Source: Pyrus communis
Taxonomy: Eukaryota; Streptophyta; Magnoliopsida; Rosales; Rosaceae
DNA length: 64,000 nt
Direction of reading: 5' to 3'
Assembly (NCBI RefSeq): GCF_963583255.1
Contig: NC_084806.1
Coordinates: forward strand, 24,674,735-24,738,734
Shown: positions 23,001 through 35,381 of the stretch, one piece after another
Position numbering within the stretch: the stretch's first letter is position 1
Layout: each line of letters begins with the position of its first letter
Position numbers and translations under genes: made by a program
Notes under the pieces: generated by a model
Seen by the model: the letters and a program-made list of their open reading frames with translations, nothing else
Told to the model about the DNA's origin: nothing
Database searches by the model: none

Positions 23001-23962
23001 ACATTAGCCGAAGAAATGAGATGCCATTGAACAACATTTTGGTGGTGGAGCTCTTTGATGTTTGGGGAATCGATTTCATGGGACCATTTCCATCCTCTTT
23101 TGGTTACTTATACATATTAGTGGCAGTAAATTATGTATCCAAATGGGTTGAAGCCATTGCTACAATAACTAATGATCATAAGGTTGTTTTGAAATTTCTT
23201 AAAGATGTGATTTTTTGTAGGTTTGGAACCCCAAGAGCTATTATTAGTGATGGTGGCAGCCATTTCTGCAACAAACCCTTTGAATCCTTGATGAAGAAGT
23301 ACAACATCAACCACAAAGTGGCAACCCCGTACCATCCTCAAACCTCAGGACAAGTGGAGATTAGCAATAGGGAGATCAAAAACATTTTGATGAAGACCGT
23401 AAGCCCTACAAGGAAGGATTGGTCATTGAGGTTGAATGATGCACTATGGGCATATAGAACAGCATACAAGACCCCCATTGGCATGAGTCCTTATCGCCTT
23501 GTATTTGGGAAAGCTTGTCATTTGCCAATGGAGATTGAACACCGTGCATATTGGGCCATCAAGAAGTTCAACTTTGATTACAAGGAAGCTGGAGTAGCAA
23601 GGAAACTCCAACTTAATGAGTTGGAAGAACTCAGAAATGAAGCATATGAGAATGCCAAAATCTATAAGGAACGGACTAAGCTCTATCATGACAAGGCCAT
23701 CCTACGGAAGGAGTTTCACCAAGGTATGAAAGTATTGTTGTATGACTCACGTTTGAGACTTTTTCCAGGTAAATTGAAGTCTAGGTGGGTGGGACCATTT
23801 AAGGTGCTGCAAACATTTCCCCACGGAGCTGTGGAGATAGAGAACATAAAGAATGGCACCTCTTTTAAAGTCAATGGGCAGCGATTGAAACCATATTTGG
23901 AGAAAGTGGAGGAAGAGCAAGTTTATCAAGTTGTAGATTTTCTTGAGTTTACAACACCGTGA
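20084..23962 (+). pseudogene. E2 pol: protease, RT, RNase H and integrase, one internal stop
   Basis: One long frame of about 1290 codons. The aspartic protease has DLGASINLMP (Asp at 20444). RT spans about 21430-22080 (VCTDYRKLNS, FLDGYSGYNQI) with FMDDFPVFG at about 21788; most relatives have Ser where this has Pro. RNase H has CDASDYAIGAVLG and YSTTEKELLAIVFA, ending near VVADHLSRL. Integrase follows: the zinc-binding segment is interrupted by TGA at 22880-22882, between its two histidines. Then come [32 protein letters not shown] (the D, D, E residues) and a GPF-type C-terminal domain. It ends at TGA 23960-23962. The frame is the same on both sides of the stop, so a single nonsense change separates integrase from the rest. 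Confidence 0.92.
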
Positions 23963-24265
23963 ACAAGCTACCATGTCTTGCCTAGACATTAAATAAAGCG
24001 CTTACTAGGAGGCAACCTAGTGTGGTTTGTGTTCTTTCCTCATTTTGTGTTTATGTTGTCACCATTCCATATTCTTTGCCTACTTGCATTACATACAATT
24101 TTAAGCATCGAGGACAATGCTTTGGTTAGGTTTGGGTGTGGGATGGAAGGTTTGTGTTTTTTTTTTTGTGTTAGTTGTGTTAGTTTTGGTTAAATGTGTT
24201 TTTGCTTACTAATACGAATGTATTTGAGGGCTAAGTTTGTAGACAAACTATTGGGTTGCTATGAA
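23963..24265 (+). other. E2 spacer after pol
   Basis: No coding content is recognised. It contains TAGGAGGCAACCTAGTG and a GAGGACAATG word followed by GGGTGTGGG (24110-24145). The latter resembles the sequence before the true polypurine tract and appears again at 26463. Confidence 0.5.
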
Positions 24266-24269
24266 AAAG

Positions 24270-24481
24270 GGTTTTATGACACGGGACATGTCATAACTTT
24301 CGAAGGGGTGTTTATTTTTAAGTTCATGTCGGAGCACAAAGGTAAGCCGCCTCCCCGAATTTCAATTTTCTTTTATACTAATATGTTGTTAATGATTCAG
24401 GCATCCACTCTAGAATTTAAACCATTACTTGATCATTTCAAGTATCACCCTCCATTCAAAGATCAATTCCATGCCGTTTGA
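24270..24481 (+). pseudogene. E2 post-pol ORF remnant with intron-like signals
   Basis: The translation GHVITFEGVFIFKFM, then LEFKPLLDHFKYHPPFKDQF, matches the end of the E1 ORF at 7217-7597. Between the blocks lies AAAG|GTAAGC ... GATTCAG|GC (about 24341-24399), a canonical donor and acceptor about 59 bp apart. The corresponding E1 spacer also has a GTAAGT and a CAG. In Athila-type elements an env-like gene can sit after pol, but nothing here (no signal peptide, no membrane helix) supports an envelope. Only the 3' end of the ORF survives in E2. Confidence 0.45.
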
Positions 24482-24537
24482 TTTGATTAAAAAAAAAAAA
24501 ATAGAATAAAAATAAACATGGCAGAAAGATGGAGCCT

Positions 24538-25165
24538 TCACAAAGGATGTTTACGTGAAGCCCCACTACGAGGCGTCGGAGCAGAAGGCGTCGGAGCGGA
24601 AGGCATCGAAGCAGGAGGCATCGGAGCTAGAGCATTCCAGGCCTCAATACTTGGCCAAACGCTGGATGACCCAGGAAAAAGGTGCCTCTGGAGATAAGCC
24701 GCAAGCCTTTGACGGTCACTGTGAATTCGACCCTTAGATTCTTGCAGCTCATCAAGCTTCCTCTTCATGCCCGACGAATAGTTATTTGCAAGCACATGCA
24801 AACTTCTATTCTCGTACTTAAGTTGTTTGATCTCCTGCTTAAGACTTTCCACCTCTGCCATCAACGATTCCACTTGGCTGGACCGAGCAAGCAGGCGTTG
24901 GCCCATGTTGGACATAGAGCCTGCACATTGAACGCTGAGAGCGAGGGACTCTTGAACGGCCAACTCATCGGACCGTCCTGAAAGCAGCCTACTGTCCTTA
25001 GGAGTAAGGAGGTTCCTAGCTACTATCGTAGCTGTTGTTGCATCTATCATCTGAAAGAGGACCATTAGAGGATAAAAAAGAAGGGCGCCATACATTACCT
25101 TGACGGGGCACAACCGGATCGCTGCTGAGACTCAAATCTAAGCTAAGGTTCGATGAGTTAGTCAT
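24538..25165 (-). pseudogene. Antisense coiled-coil ORF of E2, frameshifted
   Basis: This is homologous to 6471-7142 of E1, again opposite to gag-pol. The ATG at 25163-25165 (MTNSSNLSLDLSLSSDP) leads into a frame that is lost near 25053, where E2 lacks bases present in E1. From about 25050 down to 24538 the rest is open: LLSGRSDELAVQESLALSVQ, a coiled coil (VESLMAEVESLKQEI and onwards) and a Pro/Ala/Met tail with fewer 15-bp units than E1. The longest uninterrupted frame begins at a TTG and is not a likely start. Protein-level similarity to E1 is high over the coiled coil, which suggests past constraint or recent common origin. Confidence 0.6.
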
Positions 25166-26395
25166 ATTTCAAAGGTGTTCAATGAGAAGGGGTGGATGGA
25201 GTTAAATCTCAAAGGGCCGGAGTCGATTTTCAAAAATGGGAAATCTTCAAAGTGTGTATGTTGGGGTGATTGATACCTCTATAAAAAGCCAAGGCGACGC
25301 GTCCATCGATTCAAAAAGCCGGAATTTCCGGCGTAAGTTAGGCAACGCTTTCTCGGCTTTTCTGAAGACGCGTTCAACTTTGTCAAAAGATTTCTTCTTT
25401 TCAGAAAACACGTGGAGGCCATCATCGCAACTACACATCTTTAGCCGACAAGCGCAAAGTTCGGCGACGCTTTCTCAGCTTTTCAGAAAACGCGTGCAGC
25501 TTTGTCAAAAGGAGCCGCATCCGCACTACTACGTGTCGTTCAGAAAGCCAAGGGGCGTCGTTCAGAAATCGAAGAGGCGTATTCAGAAATCGAAGAGGCG
25601 CTCACTATTTCAAAAAGCCGGATTTGCGGGATCAAAACATTTGTCGACAAGGGTAAAAGAACAGTACCACCACTTGATATTATCTCTATATATGTCGACC
25701 TTCATCTTTTATGGCAAGGCAGACCTGAAGAAAATGCCCAACTCTTCCTCACCTCTGAGGGCGCACTCCCAGCAAAGCCTTTCGAACTACTCAATTTTTT
25801 CTTCTTCCCCAAAAATGATACCAGATGCCTGGAGTACAGATGACCCAGGAGGAAACGGCGGATTGAAGCATGTGCTGATTCATTCACCGCTTCTTCAAAA
25901 GCAAAGGTATCTCATATCATCAAGGTCAAAAGCAAAAGTATCTCATATCATGCTCTTTCCCTGTCTTTTTCTTTGTCCTTGTTCTTACTCGCATGGCAAA
26001 GTGAAAGAAGCAATCAGCCGGCACTTGGAGTTAGTCTTCTGTTCTGGAGCCAACTGCCTGGAATCTATTCCTGATTGCTTATCTAGCGTTGCTCTCGAGT
26101 AGTCATCTTCAAAGGTTGATACACTTCCAGAGAAGGGACCACTTCTGCGAAGATTGAACAAAGAAACAGATAAAAGGAGGAAGCTCAGACCTTCGGGGGA
26201 GAACAAAAGAATCCTGCTGCCCAGTTCAAGAGTAGCACAAAGGAAAATCAACGATGGGCGGAAACCAGTTCAAGAGTAAGCCTGTGGAATCACCAAGATC
26301 AAGCCTCAATGCAATCACCAAGGAGAAGAGGGAATTTACACTCTATAACCAGATTTGCGTCCCTAAACTCTTTTCTTTGTTAATTACATTCTGCC
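25166..26395 (-). promoter_or_regulatory. Upstream region of the E2 antisense ORF
   Basis: This is the counterpart of 5101-6470 in E1, with three short repeats (25535-25605) and a CACGTG at about 25409. A 288-codon plus-strand frame (25236-26102) covers it, but the E1 equivalent is broken and the frame crosses the repeat array, so I do not call it a gene. A promoter role is inferred. Confidence 0.35.
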
Positions 26396-28135
26396 ATGTT
26401 TAGTATGTTTAGTTGCTTTTTGTGTGTTTACTTATGTTTTGTGTGAATCTATGCTTAAAACATTGAGGACAATGTTTGATTTAAGTGTTGGGGGGGGGGG
26501 GGGGGTAACTAAGTATATTTGATGCAAATTCGTGGGATTTTATCACCCATAACTTCAAATGTTGTTCCTTGCTGTTTTAAGGTGTTTTTAAATTGTTTTA
26601 GAGTGTTTTAGTGTGTTTTGTTTTATAACTCCGAAAATCACATAAAAATTTGAAAAAAATGTTTTGAAAAGCCTAAAAAGAGTGTTTTGAGTCGTTTTTG
26701 TGTGTTTGTGTCTTAGGGTACCTTCCAACACAATGATAAGGATTTGGTTTGTAATTGCATGACGGTTAAAAAGAGTTATAAACATGGATGAAAGTTTGAT
26801 TTACTCTTGGTATATGCTTGGTTATGGTTATAATGTATGACTTCACATGCAATCATAAAAGAAAAATTCGTTTTTGTAACATGCTTGAAGGAAGGAACTC
26901 AAACAAACGCTACAACCTTGTGAGACTTGAGCCTAAACATTCTTTGGAGAGTTATTTTCTGTGATTCTTTGTTTTCTAAAGTTGTTGCATGATCTCATTA
27001 TTCCTTGCTTGGTTGCTACTTAGAATGCAATTGTATCATGCTAGAACTTATATCTGTTTCATTCAAAGCATGACATTGAATTGCATAACATATATCAAGA
27101 TAAAGTTGTGTAGTTGCCACCATAGCCAAATAGCCTTACTTCCCATATTTCGTATTTGTTGTAAGTTTTAACCCCCTTTGAGCCTTGTTTAGCCTATGTT
27201 CTTTGTTAACCCATGTTATCCTTACCTAGCCTAGAATAGGACCATCCATGCCTTTGTTCTTAAAGCATAGTAAGCATGACGGAAAATGAATTCCTTTTGA
27301 TTAATATGTTGCAGAAAATAAGTGTGGGGGAAGGATTATTGATGAGAGTTGTTGTGCCATAGGCATGGCTAAAAAAAAACAAAAAAAAAAAAAAAAAAAT
27401 TGAAAAAAATGAAAAAGAAAAGAAAAATAAGAGTTGTTTGAATCTTCCCTATTAGTCTAAAAGTTGTTTTCAGTGCTCTAAGGGAATTCTAAGTGCCTAA
27501 TTCAACACTTTGCTCACTATTGCTTTAAGAATGTTTGTTTATCCTTCACCTTTCATTGTTAGCCAATACCCTAGCCCGTTACACCCCTTTGACTTCTATC
27601 TTGATCGTTATGTGTTCAATAATGTGGAGTTTGGATTTGATATGAGCTTATGGAATCACTGGTTCTCATTCTAAGTAGTAGCATTCCATTCATGAGATCA
27701 TATTCATGTCATTATCGTAAATCCAGAAAATGCTTTCTTTGTTATAACATATGTGAGATACTAGTCTTTCATGTTTACATCAATCTCTCACATATAACTA
27801 GTGTAGGGTGTGTAGTCAGAAAATCTGTGTGAAAATAGAGTGCATTCTAGTAAGGAATTGAGTAAATTCTCTAAAGCATGTTACTACATTTGAAATGTGT
27901 TTTAATTGCTTAATTGTGAACTAGTATGTGGTGACTATGATTAAGAATGTACTTAAGTGTAAAGATGGCTAAAATCTGTGAGAATAATGATTTTTTAACT
28001 TGTCATGTGCATTGGAAATCCCTAAGACGGTTGTTGGAAGGTTTAGGTTGTGTTTTACTTGTTTAGTGTCGTTTTGTTTATTTGTTATTATTTTGTTTTG
28101 CTCGAGGACTAGCAAAAGCTAAGTGTGGGGGAATT
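26396..28135 (+). other. E2 3' non-coding region and polypurine tract
   Basis: No gene is seen. It has a G-run of about 18 at 26489-26506 following GAGGACAATGTTTGATTTAA, an A-rich tract at 27370-27425, and the polypurine tract AAGTGTGGGGGAATT at 28120-28135 directly before the 3' LTR. It is homologous to 3264-5100 of E1. Confidence 0.7.
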
Positions 28136-30100
28136 TGATAGGAGCATATTTAGGCGACTTACTTAGCTTGTTTTCATGCATCTATGTTGTTAATTCATAG
28201 TTGTTTTAGTAGTTTAAGCCATTTTCGTGTGTTTTTAGGTTCATATGGCTAAGGAAGCAAAAAGATGCATTTTGGAGCATTTTGGAGCAAAATTGGGCTT
28301 GGAATGGATAGCATATGCTTGGAACCAAAGTGTTGGACTAATTTGAAAGCCTTGTATGCACTTTGGACATAAAACAAAAGGCCTAGCCCAATCAAACAAT
28401 CCTTTGAGCCAAGCAAAACCTCTAGCCCAATCAACAACCCTTAGCCACATGCATTCACATGCATCACAACCCCAAAACCATCAAGAAACACCCATTGCCG
28501 TGCCTTGCACTCCCCCTTGCATTTTCAGCCATTCCACTTCATCATTACACCACCTTCTCCATCTTTATTCCACATGCATTCATCATAATTCACCCTAGCT
28601 ACCACCATTCACACACACATGCACTTACTCTTTCATCATTGCACCACCAATTCAACACATGCATTCACACACCAACAACAACTCAATGCCGTGCATTCCC
28701 AATCCCTTTCCAGCATTTCACATGCATTTCCACCTTCCTACTTCATCATTTCAGCCACATATTCACCCACATGCACTTTAATCATTCAACACATGCATTC
28801 ACACACCAACAACAACTCAATGCCGTGCACTCCCATTGCCTTTCCAGCTCCCTTTTGCATTTCCAGCACCAAAACATGCACTCACATGCATTTTCAGCAA
28901 CCAAACAGCATTCACATGCATTTCCACACACCTTGCCGTGTATTCCCTTGCCTTTCCACCAACAACCTAGTTGTTTTTCCATCATTATTTCATCCACATG
29001 GACTCTCAATCATAACAGCCACATTCACTCTTAAACAATCATCCACATATTCTCCCATTCCCCCTATAAAAACCCATGCATTCATACACAAAAACACATC
29101 TCAATTCCATTCACAACACAAACACTTCCCCTTTGCCGCAAATCCCCTTCCATTTCTACACAACTTCTTCTCGGCTTCATTCCATCCACTCTCCCATTCG
29201 CAGAAACCATTCAACCTTAGCCGCTCCACCTTCCTTTACAACACACTTGGAGCACCACACCGAAGGCAACTCTTTAGGGATTTCGACATCAGTTTTGCTT
29301 CAAGGGTTCTTTCTCCTTAATTCTATGTTCATTCATGTTGTATATTTTATATCAAACATTCTGTAAACATGAAGTGTAACTAATCTCTTTCTAGGGATTC
29401 GATGTAGCCTTGCAAGATTGCCATGTAGTTATTTCAGAATGCTCAGTTGATCCATCTATTTCTTGTTTCATTCTCTGATTTAATTGTGACTTTGTGTGTT
29501 GATTTTAATGTTTGATCACCATTTGATTTAACCACAGGTTGTTTAGTCAAGAGTAAAGCACACATCATGCATACTCTTGGTGGATATGTGAATGAATGAA
29601 GGGAATGCTTTGCAAACAACCTGTCGAGTGTTTCCTTTGGTTTTATGAAAGTTTCTTGTGCGTGTCATGTTCTTGATTAGGGACCAAAGTTGCACATCAC
29701 ACTTAGGTTCATGATTAGGAACATTTGATCAAGTCCACACATCATATGGTTGATCATATCTAAGTGAAACAAACCCAGGAAATAGGTAGATGGATGAGTA
29801 TAATCTAATTCAACAAGCATGGACTTGGCTTAGCAATGGTGAAACCGAATCCCTAGCTTCATCTCCATTTGTGCTATCTCATTTTATTAGTTGTTGATTC
29901 ATTTATTTGTGTCTACTTCATTTTCTTGTGCTTTCAAGTTACAACAACAAATCTGCCTAAGTTGATTAGTTTTATTTCTCTTATAGAGTTCTTGCAAAAC
30001 AAGTAGTTGTAAAGGTCCAATTAGTCCCTGTGGATTCGACACCCTTACTTGTGCCATTATACTAAACATATTCTAGCACGAAGAAGGAAAACATCAATCA
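28136..30100 (+). repeat. E2 3' LTR
   Basis: This 1965-bp LTR has the same ends as 16521-18527. It has a single copy of the tip sequence and an intact TATA box at 29065-29070, followed by GCAACTCTTT and an R/U5 part ending AACATCAATCA. Confidence 0.95.
29065..29070 (+). promoter_or_regulatory. TATA box retained only in the E2 3' LTR
   Basis: CCCCTATAAAAACCC lies at the end of the CATGCA array. In the 5' LTR the 24 bp that contain the CTAT of this box are absent. Confidence 0.7.
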
Positions 30101-30105
30101 TAGTT

Positions 30106-32620
30106 CATATGAGCATGAATTTTGGAGCTAAATTTTGGTGCCATGTTTTTGGGGAAATTCGGCCAAATCCAAAGGGTGGATTTTTGGGTTCTTGTTTGAC
30201 TTGTTAAAAGTGTTTTAAAGTGACTTTTGGAACCCCTATGTACCCTAGTATGGTTGTATGTTATTTCCCTTAAGTTTGAGTGGTTTTGGTATGTTTTTGG
30301 GTGAAGAATGTTCATGGAGCTCTTATGGGTTTTCATGGATGTTCTTCATTGTTCTTGATATGTTCTTGCCAAGAACAAAAGGTTTGGTGTTTTGATTCAA
30401 AGTTTTGATTTATTTCATAAAGTTTTTGTTTTGAAATATTTCTTATGTTTAAATATCTTAGATATTTGTTTTGAAAAATTAAAGAAATTTTAGTGGGTAG
30501 GTGTGTAATGATTTATTCCATTTCACCCACCCCACTTACAAAAACTTTGAAATTTTTTTTAATACTTTGCTTCAATGGCCAGCCACCCTACTCAATTAGG
30601 GTCCTTGTGGGGCTTTTATGCAATCACATAAAGTTTTGATACTTTTGTGTATTTGTAGTTTGACCCAAAAGTTTACGTTTTTACGTAAAGGTCCAAAATC
30701 ACTAAAAGGACAAATTGTTTTGCTCCTTTAATGAAGTTTTAGCTTTTGTGGAAATTTTTGGGTTCTAGTTGTAATTACATGAAGTAGTGGACTTTTGTGT
30801 TTTTACAAAGTGACCCCAAAAGTTTTTGTTTTAACAAAGTGACCCAAATTGTTGTGGTCATTGTTTTTGGCCCAAAACAAAATGAGAACAAAAATTGTTT
30901 TGTCTCTTTAAATGAGAATTGGATTTTCATTTCATTTAGCTCCATTTAAATCAATTCTATGGATACAAAAACCAAATGAAAATGTTGCATTCATGTTTAA
31001 TTAGTTAAAGCGTTAATTAATTAAAGAAAGGGTGATTATGAACCTTAGCCTACGATAATTGAGCTATGTGAAAGGCCGTTTCAAATTTGTTTGAACCATG
31101 GGAATGTGTAGATTAAATTTTGGTTGTAATTTGATATGATCAATTGTTGTAAAAGAGCATAAGCTCTTCTTTACTTTAAAGTAATTTGATTTGATCAATT
31201 GTTGTAAAAGAGCATAAGCTCTTATTTACTTTGAAGTACTCCTTTCTTGTTTTATTCGATATGCATGAAATTGGAGTAGTTGGGTCCAACGCCCAATAAG
31301 ACAACACGCCTTAATGTGATTAAACGCGTAACTAAAATCAATCACCATCCCTAGACCGAGATTCAACACTAGGCTCGTGTTGAATCGAATCAAAGGTTCA
31401 TAGTCATCCTAAGGCCCTAAGGCAACTATATAGTCCATCAATGAATGCAAATCTTATGTTAGTAGTACCATATAGTCTTGCTTTAAAAACCGTTTTAAAA
31501 GCATAGTGGGAGTATTATATACTACTAAATCAATCATATGGACCAATAGTTGTAATAGGACCAAAATGTTTTAATTGGATTAAAATGTATGTTTATATGT
31601 GATGAGACCTAAAAACCCTCAACCAAATGATTATTAAGTTGATAAGCGAGAGATGCTTTGAATATCTCTTCATAGGCCTTCCACCGTGGTGGGCTCCAAT
31701 CGTTTGTGACTCATGCACCGGCTTCACCCTATAATGGGGAAGTACAAAGTATGTGCTTACATCCAGGAGGAGTCCATAAACATATGATGAGGTGAGTGTA
31801 GACAACGAGTATGACCAACATGATATAATTCTGAGGTTGTGCTTGAACCTCTACATAAACTAAGCATGGTGGGAATAACTTAACTAAGTGCAATGGTGCC
31901 AACATGATATAATTATGAGGCATTCATTCTCTAGAGGCCAAACTAGATGGGTAATTACAAGAGTTGTAAATGACTAAAGTGTTATTCTCTCATCATTATT
32001 TTTGCTAACCAACATGATATAATTCTGAGGTGGGCTTGGTAATGGTGAGTCTCCCATACCCCGCTAAGAGTTCAACAAAACTCTCGAATTCCGATGAGGG
32101 ATATGGAATTTGCCAAAAATAGTGGGTGGTGCTATTTGATTTAAAGACCCGGATCAAATAGCTTAAAATCAATCAATTTATATTCGTTATGTATTTGTTT
32201 ACCAATATATTTGCAAACGCTATCCAAAAATTGACAAAGAAAAACCGAACGCTTAAGTTTCCGAACTTGGTACCACAATCCCATAGATTGTCTTGAATGG
32301 ATTGTAAAAGTGCCTAAGTAGTCTCATCCTCACAATCTTCCTATTGATAATGTATCAATGGAAGAACATGTTAGATAAGTCTATCATGAAGAGGACAATG
32401 CAAACTCTAGTGCTTATCTCTTTGTTACACGAACAAGGAACTTGAGAAGTAAGCACAAGGGCATGGACACTTTATGTGCCATGATTCTTCACTTACAAAT
32501 TGTTGTATGAAGAAATGAGAGTTGCCTTGAACAACTCTTGAAAGTTTGTAATTTTGTTGAGAACATAATGGTTGGTTGACAAAAATAGTCCATCAACATG
32601 GACTTATGATGATTTTGAAT
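30106..32620 (+). other. Copia C leader and 5' interior, no open frame
   Basis: This is AT-rich sequence without a recognisable gene. It contains a 55-bp tandem repeat (31126-31235) and three dispersed copies of CAACATGATATAATTCTGAG (31816, 31900, 32010). It corresponds to leader and gag N-terminal sequence by position only. Confidence 0.5.
31126..31235. repeat. Two-copy 55-bp tandem repeat with a hairpin core
   Basis: GTAATTTGATATGATCAATT at 31126 recurs at 31181. Each unit contains AAGAGCATAAGCTCTT, a 6-bp inverted repeat around four bases. Confidence 0.8.
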
Positions 32621-33760
32621 CATTGAATGTTGAAGTGTCAAAATACTTAACGAGACGGAAACTAGGCAAGGATTTCACCTTTGTGTCCCTATCCTAATGG
32701 TTCACTAAGTTTATTGTAAACTATATAGTGAACAATAACCGCACGCTCTCCAAATCTTTTGATGTGTATAACACATTTGAAATAAGTTTCAAGAGAGATG
32801 GTGGGAGTTTAGGGACCATGACTATTGTAGTCAAAAGGGAAGTCAAATGAAGAAGGCAAAATAACTCCAAGGGAACAAACTTTCTTTATGAAAGGATGGA
32901 CATTGGAAGGGGTATTTGCAAGAAATGTCTTGCAAGTGTCAAGAACACACCTTTCGAAGGTGTTGTAAAATGTTCTTGAATAATTCAAAACAGTTGGTTC
33001 TTCTACTTGAATACATGATTCTATATTAGCAACTATGTTTTACAATTGTTGTAAAGGTGTGCTAATAAAAAGTAGAAGATTAATGAGAGAAGAGAAAGTA
33101 CTTCACATTCGGAAAGTGACTAAAATATAGATCTCTGCGAAAGCGGATTGTACTTACTTCCTCATATGAACTACCAAAGAAATTGAAAAATACTAAAGAT
33201 TGTATTTACATTCCAATTTTAAGGAACTTAAATCCGTCACTATAGTAGAGATGGATAAATGTTTTGTTTGACAAAACATTGTTCTTTATTAATCAATAAT
33301 TAGATTATTGTAATTTAATTGGTTGTCTCTATAGTAGAGATGATGTGGTAGTTTAACTGTTTAGAATACGATGATGCTTAAAACCCAAAAGGTTGCAAGG
33401 TAGTGACTAATCCCAACTGAGTTGTGATACCTCTAAAACATAAGTTACGAGTTGGTCATAGATGGATGCTTTGGATCGTTAGATCCGGATCCAATACCTT
33501 CTTGTTAAAATTGTATAGAGGCGAAATGTTCGAATCTTTATTCTTTCAGAAAGAAGAAAGAATCACAAAGTTGTTGAGGTTAATTCACTTAGATATTAGT
33601 GGCACTTGTCCACAACATAATACTACTCATGCTGTATGACATTCACCGAAGATCACTCTCGGTTGGACTAGAGTTTATTTTGAATAAACACATGTCCGAA
33701 TACTTTGCAAAAGGTTTCAAAGAATTCAAGAAATGTAAGTAGATGAGTAAGACGTCTAAA
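32620..33760 (+). pseudogene. Copia C gag and integrase relics
   Basis: Fragments only. About 32760-33000 resembles the end of copia gag, ending in ICKKCLASV where a zinc knuckle would be. At 33424-33639 an open stretch includes ERITKLLRLIHLDISGTC, the entrance to the integrase core (normally LLELIHTDVCGP). An FTDDHSR-like scrap follows near 33645. Stops and frameshifts are frequent, so no product is possible. Confidence 0.5.
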
Positions 33761-35381
33761 GTATTTACCTCCTTAGATTTGATCCAAGGAAAGATAACAC
33801 TTTAGATGAGTTTCCTTGAAAGATATCAAGGAAAATAGCATCATAAGATAATGAATTTCTCCATTAGGAGAAGAACGAACTTGAATAAAATTTAGTTCGT
33901 TGGATGTTATCTATTACCCATATATAGGATATATATATACTTCTAAAACAATATGATTGTCAATTAGAAGATCTTCCGAAAATTTTCATAACTCCATAAG
34001 ATATAGTTGGAAAGAAAGGCAAATCTTAAACATGTTAAGATTTGGGGTTGTGTGCTAATAAGCAATATTTGTTTGATATGATCAACAAATATAACAACCT
34101 AGTTCCTACACCACAAGCTCCAAGGTAGTCGAGAAGGATTTATAAATCGTCTCAGTTGAATGGTTTGAACTTTATGACTATGTCATAGAGTTACACCTCT
34201 TAATTCGAAAGAAATAAGAATGAAAATCCTTATGACTACACTTAGTGGGAGCTATAAGCATCTTATGAGAAAAAGGATCAAATCGTTTGATTTCTCATAA
34301 AGATGTAAATGAATCTTTTGTTTACTAGGTTTACAAAAGATTAGTGGGAGTTAATCATATTCCTAAATTTGAATATATATACATGATATATATTAATTTT
34401 GAAAATGAAAGGAATTCTTCATCGTTAAAGTTATGACTTTAAACATTCTATAATGATAGAATGTATATGGGAGATATAGTCTATGGGATGGAAATCTATA
34501 ATGATATATTTCAAGATATAATTGGATTATATCAATCCCTAAAATAGACAAGAGATGCTAGGAAGTTTCTCATATGATGATAAACTTCAATTAGAATGAC
34601 AATTCTAGTGAGACTAGGAAGTTGTTCTTCTCAAAGGGAATGTACCCTTTGACTCCCAAAGAAATAATGCGTAAATAGAATCCTTTATGCATACACAGAA
34701 AGGTGATTTATGTATTTCATATTGTATGAAAACATTGATATAAGTTGTACCTAGAACGGTACAAGATGATATCAGTGCAAGCCCAGGATCAGAACCATGG
34801 CAACTGTCAAGTGAATCCTTAGGTATTTAAGAAATACTAAGGATGGATTCCTCAAGAATGAGGAAGAATTAGAGTAACGTAATGGAAGCGTAAATGTATT
34901 AGATTATGAATCTAATCCATCATAGAATATCTCTTCATTATGAATGAAGTGATAATGAGATATCTCTTTATTATGACTAAAGAGATATTTGGGTGGAAAC
35001 GTTAAAAGTAATGACTTTAATGTGTTCCATCATGTATGCAAAATATATTGCCATATAGAAGCTTACAACATTGTTGTTTGGATGGGAAAGTTCATTTATG
35101 AACTCTCCATTCGGTTCCAACCAGAAAGTGTATGACACTAATGGGGCGATAGCTCAAGCCAGGGAATCAAGGTCTCATCAAGGTCCGAACTCAAATGAGA
35201 GACTGAACCACATGATTGAGAATCATGTATAATGGTGACGTCGTTATTCTCAAGGTTGCTTCTATGGATAACATATAGATATCCATTGTCTAGGCCTACT
35301 ACTCAGCCATTTATGAAATGACTACAGAAGAGGTATCATCACTGATGACTAAGCTGATTGGCTCTAGTGCAAGTGGGAGAT
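33761..35381 (+). pseudogene. Copia C RT/RNase H relics and 3' end
   Basis: Most of this is too decayed to align by eye. Near 35145-35260 the frames give AREXRSHQGP-like and GDVVILKVASMDN scraps, the positions of the end of RNase H in copia polyproteins. The stretch ends GCAAGTGGGAGAT, a polypurine tract, at 35370-35381. Confidence 0.45.

Larger units (their letters stand above)
16521..30100 (+). mobile_element. E2: Athila/Tat-like Ty3-gypsy retrotransposon with gag-pol
   Basis: A 13,580-bp element sits inside the leader of copia C, with duplication TAGTT (16516-16520, 30101-30105). The order is 5' LTR, tRNA-Asp primer site, gag, pol (protease, RT, RNase H, integrase), a post-pol ORF remnant, an antisense coiled-coil ORF, about 1.7 kb of non-coding DNA, polypurine tract and 3' LTR. 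Lesions: an in-frame TAG and two frameshifts in gag, an in-frame TGA in integrase, and loss of the TATA box in the 5' LTR. The LTRs differ by about 22 substitutions by eye plus three indels (68, 24 and 2 bp). It should now be immobile by its own means. Confidence 0.95.

Noticed and set aside
24270..24481. An envelope gene after pol
   Set aside because: Position fits, but there is no signal peptide, transmembrane helix or glycosylation-rich ectodomain, and only a short piece remains.
25236..26102. 288-codon plus-strand ORF in E2
   Set aside because: It crosses the short repeat array upstream of the antisense ORF, the equivalent E1 frame is interrupted, and no domain or compositional signal supports it.
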